This document shows positions 31,130 to 39,031 of a DNA stretch of 44,156 nt, one piece after another (the stretch's first letter is position 1; each line of letters starts with the position of its first letter). The position numbers were made by a program, and so were the translations under genes. The notes beneath the pieces were generated by a model. It had not been told where the DNA came from. It saw nothing but the letters and a program-made list of their open reading frames with translations, and made no database searches. Location of the stretch: assembly GCA_910585155.1 (NCBI GenBank), contig CAJUEC010000017.1, forward strand, positions 1-44,156. The letters are read 5' to 3'. Source of the stretch: an uncultured Oscillospiraceae bacterium. Its GTDB lineage: Bacteria; Bacillota; Clostridia; Oscillospirales; Oscillospiraceae.

Positions 31130-32399
31130 GGCAGTCCCCTCCCAAGAATTTGATAAAGCCGTCCGGGAAGCCCTCCTGCCTCAGCAGACAAACCGTCTGC
31201 GTGCTCAGGGCGGCCCCCGGACTCGCCAGGGCTTTCAGAAAGGCGTTTTTTATCACACCCCCGCAGCCGGCGCCACCGATCAGATTTATACATTTGATCC
31301 GCTGTGAATCCCGGCACGCCTGGATGAAATAGCGACCGGTTTCCCAGCGGCAGTGCCGGTCAGCCTGGGTGCAGGAGGAGCTGTCGCCGATGCTGACAAA
31401 GTCGTAGTCCAGGTAATGGCCCAGGTTGACCAGGAAATTGCCGTCAAATTCCGCCGCCCCGCCAGCCATGTTCGTCCCAGCCACAGCTCCCTGCCGCACA
31501 GCGTTGGCCCATATGCCGATGTTCCGATTGAAGCCGCTCTGCAGATCCGGAGCCTCGCAGCAGTCGCCCGCCGCATAGATTCCCTCGCAGCTGGTGCGCA
31601 TCCTGCGGTCCACCTGAACACCCCGGCCCAGGGCGAGGCCGCTGTCCCTCAAAAAGCCGACGTTCATTCCCACGCCAATGCACACCGCCACCATATCAGC
31701 GGAAAAACGTTCGCCGCTTTTCATTACGGCGGCAAGCCGCCCATCCCCCTGGCGTTCCACATGGGAAAGCATTTGATTGCAGCGGACAGCCACCCCCTTG
31801 GCCTCCAGATCCCGCTGAATCCGCTGGGCGGTGTCCGGGAAGACGGCGGTACTGAACATACGATCCGCACCATCCGCCAGCGTGCAGGCCGCCCCCCGTT
31901 CCACCAGATCCTCCACAACCTTGATCCCAACCCAGGAGGCCCCGATCACAACCCCGCTGTGTACCGTCCCGCTGTCCAAGAGCGCTTTGAGTTCCAGCGC
32001 GTCCCGGGCGGTGCGCATTTTGACCACACCGGGCAGTTCCAGGCCGGGGATGGGGGGCATGATGGCGCTGGCCCCGGTGGCAATCAAGATCCTGTCAAAG
32101 GACTCCTCCCTGCCGCCGGCAAGCCGCAGCGTTCTCGTCTCGGGGCGCAGCCCCGTAACGGCGCAGTTCCCGTGATAGCGGAGGTTCAGCCGCTCTGCGG
32201 CCTCCTCGGCGCTTCCGTATGGGAACATCGCCTCATAGGGAATCGCGCCTTTGACGTAGTAGGTGGTGAGCATCGGATTATAAAGGGCGGGATCCTCGTT
32301 GGAATAGACATGGATCTCCGCTTCAGGAGACAGCTGCCGGATCGCCTTCGCGCCGTGATAGCCCGCCGCGCCAAAGCCGATAACAGCCATTTTACTCAT
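31116..32399 (-). CDS. FAD/NAD(P)-dependent oxidoreductase (NirB/CoA-disulfide-reductase-like)
   Basis: This 427-residue flavoprotein of the pyridine nucleotide-disulfide oxidoreductase superfamily has the N-terminal FAD motif GFGAAGYHG (about 8-16), EDPALYNPMLTTYYVKG as in NirB and NADH-oxidase relatives, ATGASAIMPPIPG, a second nucleotide motif VVIGASWVGIKVVEDL, and the C-terminal FAD motif GIYAAGDCCE. The catalytic CxxxxC disulfide of lipoamide or mercuric reductases is absent, so it is probably an NAD(P)H:acceptor reductase. The start at 32399 follows AGAGGTGCAAACGCT. It overlaps the molybdoenzyme gene by 14 nt, which suggests that it supplies NAD(P)H electrons to that enzyme via the ferredoxin subunit. 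Confidence 0.88.
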   Translation of the reverse strand: MSKMAVIGFGAAGYHGAKAIRQLSPEAEIHVYSNEDPALYNPMLTTYYVKGAIPYEAMFPYGSAEEAAERLNLRYHGNCAVTGLRPETRTLRLAGGREESFDRILIATGASAIMPPIPGLELPGVVKMRTARDALELKALLDSGTVHSGVVIGASWVGIKVVEDLVERGAACTLADGADRMFSTAVFPDTAQRIQRDLEAKGVAVRCNQMLSHVERQGDGRLAAVMKSGERFSADMVAVCIGVGMNVGFLRDSGLALGRGVQVDRRMRTSCEGIYAAGDCCEAPDLQSGFNRNIGIWANAVRQGAVAGTNMAGGAAEFDGNFLVNLGHYLDYDFVSIGDSSSCTQADRHCRWETGRYFIQACRDSQRIKCINLIGGAGCGGVIKNAFLKALASPGAALSTQTVCLLRQEGFPDGFIKFLGGDCLDGA

Positions 32400-32426
32400 A
32401 GCGTTTGCACCTCTCAATGTTGAAGC

Positions 32427-33902
32427 TCAGTTGGTAAGCAGCATGGCCGCGGTAAAGACCACACAGGCCCCCAGCGTGTAGAGCAGAATGGCGAAGCCAG
32501 CGGTTTTCATCCGCTTCTTGGCGTCGGGAATTTCGCTGCGACCGTGGAAAATCGATGCCGGAGCGGAGGAGCCGGGAAGGAAAATGCCGATGTTGCAGGC
32601 GTAGATCAGCGCACAGCCGAAGAACATGGGGTTCAGCCCGGACGACATGACGAAGGGGCTGATTACGGCAATCATCAGATTGCCCAGCGCAATGTTGGAG
32701 CCCACATTGGTCAAGAACACCATAATAACAATGGTCAAAAGCATCATCGGCACGCCGCCCCGCCCGCCAAACACGGGGGTAAACACCTGCTTCAGCCACT
32801 CGGAAATTCCGGTGCCCTCCGAGGTAACGGCGGTGGCCAGGGGGATGGTAACCGCCACCATCCAGATCACAGGCCAGCTGATGGCCGCGTCGGTATTTTT
32901 GATGTCATTGAACACGATGGCGGGCTTTCCGTCGCCCTCACCGGAGGGAAGGATCATCAGGATGGCGGTGCACACGCAGAACAGCCCGGCAACAGTCAGG
33001 GTGTTGTTCAAAAAGTCCGCCGCCGGATTGTTCCGGAAGGTACCGGCAAACAGCGCCAGTACCACCGTGAGCAGATAGACCACGAGGATGCGGCGGCACC
33101 GGGGACGCAGGCGCTTGCTCTCCTCCCCCAGCTTCTCCACATCAAAGGCCTTCATCTTGGAGAAATCCACCTTGAACAGCCTTGCTCCCAGATACACATA
33201 CGCGCTGATGGCAAAGGCGCCGATGATGGCTGTGCAGATGAACATCTGCCCCAGGTTGATTTTAACGCCGGTGATATTCGCCCAGCTTGTGGCAAGGCCC
33301 AGCTGCCAGCTCTTATAGGGCATCATGGCCACACCCAGCATTTCGGCCAGGAGAATTCCGCCAAAGCCGAAGTAACGGAAGCTGCTGTCCTTCTCATATT
33401 CGCAGTTTTCTGCGATGTCGTTCCAGATGCTGTAGAGCAGCAGGAACAGGGGGATGGTCTCCATCACGATGCAGCTCCACATCGTCAAAAACAGCAGGCA
33501 CCAGGTATACAGCTGGGGCTTCCCGTGGAGGGCCTTGATGGACAGGGTTTTGCGGATGAGCCACTTGCTCACGCCGTAGATCACGATAGCCCCCGTGGTG
33601 AAATACTGGGTGATGACCTGGAATACCAGGGAGCTGCCCATGGTCAGGGAGACGGCCTGCGCAAAGCTGGCAGTATATCCGCTCAGGGCGAACGCGATGA
33701 TGGCCAGCAGGGAGGGCCAGACAATCTCGCAGGTGGAGTAGGCGTAAATCACGCCGATAAAGATACCCAGCAGCTTCATGCCCAGAGGCGTCACAGTGGA
33801 AAAGGGCGGCAGGTATCCAAAGCCGAACATAAACAGGATGGAGATCGCTATATGAATGTATTGAACGGGAGACGTGTTCTTTGCCGCTTTTGTCTTGCTC
33901 AT
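32427..33902 (-). CDS. DASS/SLC13-type carboxylate transporter
   Basis: This 491-residue integral membrane protein with about 11-13 helices belongs to the divalent anion:sodium symporter or related ion-transporter superfamily. Conserved elements include MGSSLVFQVITQYF, AISWPVIWMVAVTIPLATAVTSEGTGISEWL and, near the C-terminus, the SNT/SNI-type motif VFLTNVGSNIALGNLMIAVISPF, which binds substrate carboxylate and Na+ in DASS proteins. The start follows GGAGAATCTGACC. It lies between the opine-dehydrogenase-family and FAD-oxidoreductase genes in the operon, so the pathway substrate is probably a di- or tricarboxylate brought in by this protein. It could instead work as an exchanger. Confidence 0.88.
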   Translation of the reverse strand: MSKTKAAKNTSPVQYIHIAISILFMFGFGYLPPFSTVTPLGMKLLGIFIGVIYAYSTCEIVWPSLLAIIAFALSGYTASFAQAVSLTMGSSLVFQVITQYFTTGAIVIYGVSKWLIRKTLSIKALHGKPQLYTWCLLFLTMWSCIVMETIPLFLLLYSIWNDIAENCEYEKDSSFRYFGFGGILLAEMLGVAMMPYKSWQLGLATSWANITGVKINLGQMFICTAIIGAFAISAYVYLGARLFKVDFSKMKAFDVEKLGEESKRLRPRCRRILVVYLLTVVLALFAGTFRNNPAADFLNNTLTVAGLFCVCTAILMILPSGEGDGKPAIVFNDIKNTDAAISWPVIWMVAVTIPLATAVTSEGTGISEWLKQVFTPVFGGRGGVPMMLLTIVIMVFLTNVGSNIALGNLMIAVISPFVMSSGLNPMFFGCALIYACNIGIFLPGSSAPASIFHGRSEIPDAKKRMKTAGFAILLYTLGACVVFTAAMLLTN

Positions 33903-33938
33903 GGTCAGATTCTCCTCTCTGTGTCGTCTCTCTTTCCG

Positions 33939-35000
33939 TCACGCTTCCCCTTCAAAATACCGGATCAGCTGGACGCCCCGCAGGTGATCAAGCCCCAGGT
34001 TTTCCAGGGTTCTGCCCTGTTGATAATAGGGCGTCTGGTTGATGGCCTCCGCGACCTTTACCATCGCGGCATACAGCGGCGTTTCCACCCCCAGCGCCTT
34101 TGCCATGGAGAGGAAGAAGCAGCCCAGAATGGGGATGTCCTCCGTGATATACCGGGAGGACATGCTGTCAGGACCAATCAGGTTTTTGAAGTGGTCGAAC
34201 TGGTGAACCGCAGGATCCGCATACTTCCGGTGATTCCCGGAGGGCGATGGGACGCAGGGTAGGCCCAGCGCGTCCATAACCTTCTTTTTTTCCGCCCACA
34301 TTCCGTCCGCCAGATTCAGCGTACTGCGGCAAATGCCCTGCTTGAAAATATAGTAGGGCTCCTTTGCATTCTCAATTGCGCCCGCGTTTACAATGGTCAG
34401 TGAGATGTGGCTGAGCAGGTTGGGCGCGTTGAAGGTAGTTTCCAGAATGGAGCTGGCGGGGATCAGCTCATAGACCCCCTCAAAGGCGTTGACCAGCTTT
34501 TCTGTGTCCCGGATGGGGAACGCCGCAGCCTTTTTCGGTTTGTACCCGTTGCCCGCGAAAGCCGCCCGGTCCCCCAGCCTGCGGCAGGAGAAGAGATTTC
34601 CGCAGGTATCACCCACGACGGCCTCCTTGACGCCCAGCTCCTGAAATACCCGGTGATAGATCAGCGCACCCAGATTTCCCGCGCTGATCAGCACGGCGCT
34701 CCCCGGGCACAGGTGCGGCGCAATGAAACGGGCGGTCTGTTCGTCCAAATTGGAGATGGTGCAGCAGATGACCAGCTGCGTATCCGCCAGAGCCGCCTTC
34801 GGGTCGTTGGTGACGGCGCGGACGGCGGCGGTGCCCTCCATTGCCCCGGTAAGCTCCACCTCCACGTTCTGCTGGATATATGCCGCCTCGCTTTCTCTCG
34901 GTGCGGCGTCGCAAAGCCAAACCTCAAACCCTCTCAGGGAGAGCTCCGCGGCCACGGTATAGCCTGTCCCGCCGGTTCCTATCACTGCAATTTTCTTCAT
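33939..35000 (-). CDS. NAD/NADP octopine/nopaline dehydrogenase family protein
   Basis: This 353-residue dehydrogenase has an N-terminal Rossmann domain KKIAVIGTGGTGYTVAAEL (GxGGxG) and a C-terminal octopine-dehydrogenase domain with the family block HQFDHFKNLIGPDSMSSRYITEDIP. Opine dehydrogenases join an amino acid and a 2-oxo acid reductively, or in the catabolic direction split such N-(carboxyalkyl) amino acids oxidatively. Ketopantoate-reductase-like acids are an alternative. I chose the ATG at 35000, preceded by GGGGGATACGCT; the open frame runs 62 codons further without family sequence. It is the first gene of the molybdoenzyme operon, right behind the regulator. Confidence 0.87.
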   Translation of the reverse strand: MKKIAVIGTGGTGYTVAAELSLRGFEVWLCDAAPRESEAAYIQQNVEVELTGAMEGTAAVRAVTNDPKAALADTQLVICCTISNLDEQTARFIAPHLCPGSAVLISAGNLGALIYHRVFQELGVKEAVVGDTCGNLFSCRRLGDRAAFAGNGYKPKKAAAFPIRDTEKLVNAFEGVYELIPASSILETTFNAPNLLSHISLTIVNAGAIENAKEPYYIFKQGICRSTLNLADGMWAEKKKVMDALGLPCVPSPSGNHRKYADPAVHQFDHFKNLIGPDSMSSRYITEDIPILGCFFLSMAKALGVETPLYAAMVKVAEAINQTPYYQQGRTLENLGLDHLRGVQLIRYFEGEA

Positions 35001-35088
35001 AGCGTATCCCCCACAGAATTGATTTTTGCGGTTGTGCCGCCGGCCGGCATAAGGGCAGAGAAGGGCGTCCCCTTCCCGATGTGGCTTC

Positions 35089-35094
35089 ATTCTA
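35089..35094 (-). promoter_or_regulatory. Candidate extended -10 for molybdoenzyme operon
   Basis: TGGTAGAAT on the minus strand, identical to the cupin -10 region, lies about 90 bp upstream of the first gene and downstream of the regulator terminator. No good -35 is present, which would fit a promoter that needs the CdaR/PucR-type activator. Confidence 0.45.
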
Positions 35095-35153
35095 CCAGAG
35101 AGAGAGGCGATATTCATTGTATACACAGACAACAGATTTCCCTCAAAAGAAAA

Positions 35154-35183
35154 GAGACCGTTGTTCAGATAAACAACGGTCTC
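35154..35183 (-). terminator. Terminator of the regulator gene
   Basis: A perfect 12-bp stem (35154-35165 with 35172-35183) with a 6-nt loop is followed on the minus strand by TTTTCTTTT. It separates the regulator transcript from the operon downstream. Confidence 0.88.
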
Positions 35184-35211
35184 CAAAATAAAGAGAGAAA
35201 TTTGTCGTTTT

Positions 35212-36426
35212 TTACAAATTGGGCGGGGCAGAATCCTTCGCCTTGAGGCGGCTGTAGCATAATAGAGCCATCCGCAGGGTGAGAAGCCCGTCCGCCGTGC
35301 GGACAGAAAATCCGGTCAATTCTTCAATGCGTTTGAGCCGGTGCTGAACGGTATTTTTGTGGATATACAGTTTCTTGGCTGTTTGGGTCAAGTTCATGTC
35401 GCTTTCGTAGTAGATCCGCAGGGTTTCCAAGAGAACTTCCCGCTCCTTGGAGTTCAGGAGCTTCTGATAGACGTAGGTTGTGATATTATGAAGAATCTTT
35501 CTGCTGGTGTGGGTGATGAAGTTTCCCAGGACAATGGAATTCCCCAAGAACACATTCCGCTCCGGGTAGAGCATCTTTCCCGAGGCCAGGCGGAGGTTCA
35601 ACTGCTCGTACTGCCGCTCATAATCAGAAAAGGCCGTGCAGCGGATGCCCACCACCGCCTGAAGGGTCAGGCAGTAATCCCGTTCTGCGATTTCCTCCAG
35701 CTTACGGCACAGCTCAAAAAGGCTCATGGCGTTGTCCTCCGATGCCCGGGCCCGGTCGGTGGCCAGGATCACGGCATTCGCTTTTGCCGGGTCAATCATG
35801 CACAAATCCTGCTGATACGGAAAATATCCAAAAAGACCGTCTAAAAAACGCCTCACGGAGATATCATACTGCTTCTCGTCCAAAATAATCTCCCGCTCAC
35901 CGCTGGGGAGGTCCAGTGTCTCCCGCTTGGACAGCTGGAGCAGCAGAGAGGTGCGGGGTGTGGAGAGATCGATATTGCAGCGTTCCAGCTCCTGGAGCAA
36001 AGGTCTCGTATCCCGGGGATGAACCCCGATCAAGAGCGAGATCACGTCATTTTTCGAGCTGTGCTCCTCCTCCTGCAGCTTCCAGCTCTCCTTCCGCTCC
36101 AGCATGAGTTCCACTACGGCTTTCATCAGCGGCAGGCAGGCCTGCGCCTTTTCGTCTGCCGTCTGCTCCAGAATAATAGTCCCCGCGATCCGGTTGTGCC
36201 GCCAAAACGGGATAACGGTACCGCAGCCTGCATCCAAGGCGCAAGAGACCGCCTCGTTAAAGGGACGCATACAGCACGCCGCCGCCCGGCTATCTCGTCT
36301 CCCCACCTGGTCCTCATCGTCAGACGCAAGAATAATGCCCCGATGATTTGTCAGCTGAAAGGAGACAGGCTGGACAGACCTGAGCTTTTGAAAAATCTCT
36401 TCCGCCGTTTCACGTTTCAAAGGCAT
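35212..36426 (-). CDS. CdaR/PucR-type transcriptional regulator
   Basis: This 404-residue activator-type regulator begins with a region (FQLTNHRGIILASDDEDQVGRRD, within residues 1-120) resembling the sugar-diacid-recognition domain of CdaR. The middle is a GGDEF-like degenerate segment typical of PucR and CdaR proteins. The C-terminus is an HTH_30 domain (LLETLRIYYESDMNLTQTAKKLYIHKNTVQHRLKRIEELTG). The start at 36426 has AAAGGAGACAGCC upstream. It has its own promoter and terminator and lies just upstream of, and in line with, the molybdoenzyme operon, its most likely target. A diacid ligand would agree with the carboxylate transporter and the dicarboxylate-type enzymes in that operon. Confidence 0.88.
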   Translation of the reverse strand: MPLKRETAEEIFQKLRSVQPVSFQLTNHRGIILASDDEDQVGRRDSRAAACCMRPFNEAVSCALDAGCGTVIPFWRHNRIAGTIILEQTADEKAQACLPLMKAVVELMLERKESWKLQEEEHSSKNDVISLLIGVHPRDTRPLLQELERCNIDLSTPRTSLLLQLSKRETLDLPSGEREIILDEKQYDISVRRFLDGLFGYFPYQQDLCMIDPAKANAVILATDRARASEDNAMSLFELCRKLEEIAERDYCLTLQAVVGIRCTAFSDYERQYEQLNLRLASGKMLYPERNVFLGNSIVLGNFITHTSRKILHNITTYVYQKLLNSKEREVLLETLRIYYESDMNLTQTAKKLYIHKNTVQHRLKRIEELTGFSVRTADGLLTLRMALLCYSRLKAKDSAPPNL

Positions 36427-36511
36427 GGCTGTCTCCTTTCTGCGGCATCCAGCAGCTTCAGCGCCGCCGTCCGGCAAGCCAGTCTGCGGTCAGGTGCATA
36501 GAATGATTTCT

Positions 36512-36539
36512 ATTGTAGCAGACTTTTTCTCAAAAACAA
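36512..36539 (-). promoter_or_regulatory. Promoter of the CdaR/PucR-type regulator gene
   Basis: Minus strand: -35 TTGTTT (36534-36539), 16-bp spacer, -10 TACAAT (36512-36517), about 80 bp upstream of the start codon. Confidence 0.6.
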
Positions 36540-36774
36540 GAGCAATTCTCCCCTCTCCCGTGGACCCCTTTGCGGCCCTTTCCCCAAGCCTATGCCATGT
36601 CCGCCCGGGGCAGGCTCGAATCGCGGCCCAAACCGCGCCGCAGCAAAGCTGTGCCACAGGACAAAATGCGAAGAGAAGCCGAGGGATGAAGCCGGACGAT
36701 GAGCGCAAGAAACGCGCCCGAAACCGTTGGTTTCGGGCGCGTCTGTGGTCAGTTATGTGGTCAAACGGGCAATG
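36540..36774. other. Intergenic stretch without recognisable gene
   Basis: No family feature was seen on either strand. The frame of the decayed nucleotidyltransferase reads on through it to a stop at 36490 with low-complexity Arg/Pro-rich sequence unlike its family. It includes the hairpin at 36712-36742. Confidence 0.5.
36712..36742 (-). terminator. GC-rich hairpin downstream of the nucleotidyltransferase relic
   Basis: A perfect 14-bp stem (36712-36725 with 36729-36742) has a 3-nt loop and is followed on the minus strand by TTCTTG after the stem. It is a likely terminator for the relic or a structural boundary. Confidence 0.6.
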
Positions 36775-37050
36775 ACTATAGAATGGTAATACGTTCACGT
36801 TCTTGTTGAAATAGTCCCGGTTTTCCACAATGGGGGACACTACAATTCCATAGTCCAGCAAAAGCTCCGCAGCCAGATCCCCCACCTGCCAATTCCGCGC
36901 GGATATGTCCTGGCGGGATGCATCCACAAGGAGCAGCACATCAATATCTGATCCCGGCTCCGCATCGCCCCGGGCAGCGGTACCCGCACCGACTCTCCCT
37001 CTGTATGTAAAGAGAACCTTGTGTGAAAGGGGAAATTCACCACGCTGTAA
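36775..37050 (-). pseudogene. Decayed MNT-type nucleotidyltransferase gene
   Basis: One minus-strand frame shows a nucleotidyltransferase core: GTAARGDAEPGSDIDVLLLVD (the GS-x-ARGD...SDID motif with altered GS), then LLLDYGIVVSPIVENRDYFNKNVNVLPFY. In intact relatives about ten residues follow PFY; here the sequence turns to HCPFDHITD and unrelated sequence. Upstream, the frame is closed by TGA at 37051-37053 and no start codon precedes the motif, so the N-terminal part with LFGSYARG is scrambled (KVLFTYRGRVGAG). The gene is broken at both ends. Such proteins often pair with HEPN proteins as toxin-antitoxin modules; no HEPN gene is seen. Confidence 0.7.
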
Positions 37051-37129
37051 TCATAAGCTGTGTCCTGATGAATGCGGGAGTTCACAGGAGACACTTGAAA
37101 TCCTGTTTATACACACGGCCTGCTTCTAA

Positions 37130-37158
37130 TAGACAAATCGTTTGATCCGTGCTATGAT
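37130..37158 (+). promoter_or_regulatory. Promoter of the hsd operon
   Basis: -35 TAGACA (37130-37135), 17-bp spacer, -10 TATGAT (37153-37158), about 55 bp upstream of the hsdM start. Confidence 0.65.
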
Positions 37159-37213
37159 TATTTTACCGTGTCAAAAGCTGTAAAACCAAGGCGATTTTGG
37201 AGGCGTGACTCCT

Positions 37214-39031
37214 ATGGTAAACATCAGAAAATTAGAAGCCGATCTGTGGGAATCCGCCGATCTGCTCCGCGCTGGATCCAAACTGACCTCCAACCAATAC
37301 TGTATGCCGGTGCTGGGGCTGATTTTCCTGCGCTATGCTTACAGCCGCTTCAAACTGGTAGAAACGGAGATCCTGAAAAATCGCCCTGTGCGCGGCGGCC
37401 GGGTCATGCCTGTGGAGACCAGTGATTTCGTCTCCAAAAGTGCTCTGTTCCTGCCCAGAGAGGCGCAGTACGAATATCTGGTCAATCTCCCCGCCGATAT
37501 TGCATCGGCAGGCCTGCCTAATCAGAGCGGCCACACCATGAACAGCCTGGGCGAGGTGGTCAACAATGCCATGGAGCTGGTGGAGGCCCAGTCGGAGCAG
37601 CTGGTGGGCGTCCTTCCCAAAGACTACACCATCTTTTCCGATGAGCTGCTGGCCGAGCTGCTTCGCATCTTCAACAACAGCGCCCTGGACGAGGTGGGCG
37701 GCGACATCATTGGCCGCATCTATGAATATTTCCTCAACAAATTTGCAAAAAACATCGCCCAGGATGACGGTGTATTCTTCACGCCCAAATCCCTGGTTAA
37801 GATGATTGTCAACGTTCTGGAACCTCAGGGCGGCGTACTGCTGGATCCCGCCTGCGGCAGCGGCGGAATGTTCGTACAGACCGGTGACTTCGTCAATGCC
37901 GCCGGCATGGAGGCCAACTCCGCCATGACCTTTTATGGGCAGGAGAAGGTGGAGTACAACGCCCAGCTCTGTCTGATGAACATGGCGGTCCACGGACTCA
38001 ACGGAGCTATTAAATCCGGCGATGAGGCCAACACCTTCTATCACGACGCTCACAATCTGGACGGCTGCTGTGACTATGTGATGGCGAATCCCCCCTTCAA
38101 CGTGGACAAGGTCAACTCGGAGTCCGCCCAGAGCGCGGGCCGTCTGCCTTTTGGCCTTCCCTCTGTCAACAAGGCGAAGGAGGTGGGCAACGCCAACTAC
38201 CTCTGGATCTCCTACTTCTACTCCTACCTGAATGAGCGGGGCCGGGCGGGTTTTGTTATGGCCTCCTCTGCCACGGACAGCTCCGGCAAGGACAAGGATA
38301 TCCGCCAGAGGCTGGTGGAGTCCGGCCATGTGGACGTGATGGTCAGCGTGAGCAACAACTTTTTCTACGCCAAGTCCCTGCCCTGTTCCCTGTGGTTCTT
38401 TGACAAGGGCAAGCTGGAGGAGCTGCGGGACAAAGTGCTGTTTATCGACGCCCGGAACTACTACACCGCGGTGGATCGCACGCTGAACGAGTGGAGCGAG
38501 TGGCAGTTGAAAAACCTCAACGCCATTGTTTGGCTGTACCGGGGGGAAACTGAGAAATACAGGCTGCTGCTGGAGGAATACCGGACGGCGCTGGGCAGTG
38601 CGCCCTTTGAGCAGCGGGCAGAGGAGCTCTCCAAGGAGATCAAGGCCCTGCGGGACGAGGCGAAGCAGGCCGTGGCGGAGGCCCCCAAGCGGGAGAAAAA
38701 GAAGGTGCAGGCGGACTATGACGGGCGGCTGGCGGCGTTAGAGGAGGGCCTGACCACTGCAAAGGAGGCCGTCTGGCTCTATGAAAAATTTGGAGAGGGC
38801 GAGTACCGGGACATACTGGGGCTGTGCAGGGCGGCAAGCCTGGCTGATATTGAAGATAAGGACTGGTCCCTGACCCCCGGCGCCTATGTGGGCGTGGCCC
38901 CGGCGGAGGACGACGGGGTGGATTTTGCCCAGCGAATGGGGGAGATCCACCGGGAACTGCTGGAGCTGCAAAAGGAGTCCAATGAGCTGATGGAGACCAT
39001 CTCCAGGAGTTGGAGGGAGATGGGGCTGTGA
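37214..39031 (+). CDS. hsdM: Type I restriction-modification methyltransferase subunit HsdM
   Basis: This 605-residue N6-adenine methyltransferase modifies host DNA together with HsdS. The N-terminal HsdM_N helical domain (LEADLWESADLLRAGSKLTSNQYCMPVLGLIFLRYA) precedes the SAM motif DPACGSGG (Asp211 onward) and the catalytic NPPF (Asn292 onward). A charged coiled-coil-like region (about 430-530) leads to a C-terminal helical tail that in this family contacts HsdS. The ATG at 37214 is 10 nt after GGAGG; an earlier GTG at 37205 is too close to that site. The stop overlaps hsdS as GTGA, giving coupled translation. Confidence 0.96.
   Translation: MVNIRKLEADLWESADLLRAGSKLTSNQYCMPVLGLIFLRYAYSRFKLVETEILKNRPVRGGRVMPVETSDFVSKSALFLPREAQYEYLVNLPADIASAGLPNQSGHTMNSLGEVVNNAMELVEAQSEQLVGVLPKDYTIFSDELLAELLRIFNNSALDEVGGDIIGRIYEYFLNKFAKNIAQDDGVFFTPKSLVKMIVNVLEPQGGVLLDPACGSGGMFVQTGDFVNAAGMEANSAMTFYGQEKVEYNAQLCLMNMAVHGLNGAIKSGDEANTFYHDAHNLDGCCDYVMANPPFNVDKVNSESAQSAGRLPFGLPSVNKAKEVGNANYLWISYFYSYLNERGRAGFVMASSATDSSGKDKDIRQRLVESGHVDVMVSVSNNFFYAKSLPCSLWFFDKGKLEELRDKVLFIDARNYYTAVDRTLNEWSEWQLKNLNAIVWLYRGETEKYRLLLEEYRTALGSAPFEQRAEELSKEIKALRDEAKQAVAEAPKREKKKVQADYDGRLAALEEGLTTAKEAVWLYEKFGEGEYRDILGLCRAASLADIEDKDWSLTPGAYVGVAPAEDDGVDFAQRMGEIHRELLELQKESNELMETISRSWREMGL

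Noticed and set aside
36490..36774. Continuation of the nucleotidyltransferase frame toward the regulator gene
   Set aside because: After PFY the sequence no longer resembles the family and passes through a hairpin; treated as read-through of a broken gene.
36840..37094. 84-codon minus-strand frame over the nucleotidyltransferase relic
   Set aside because: It is out of frame with the SDID motif and shows no domain of its own.
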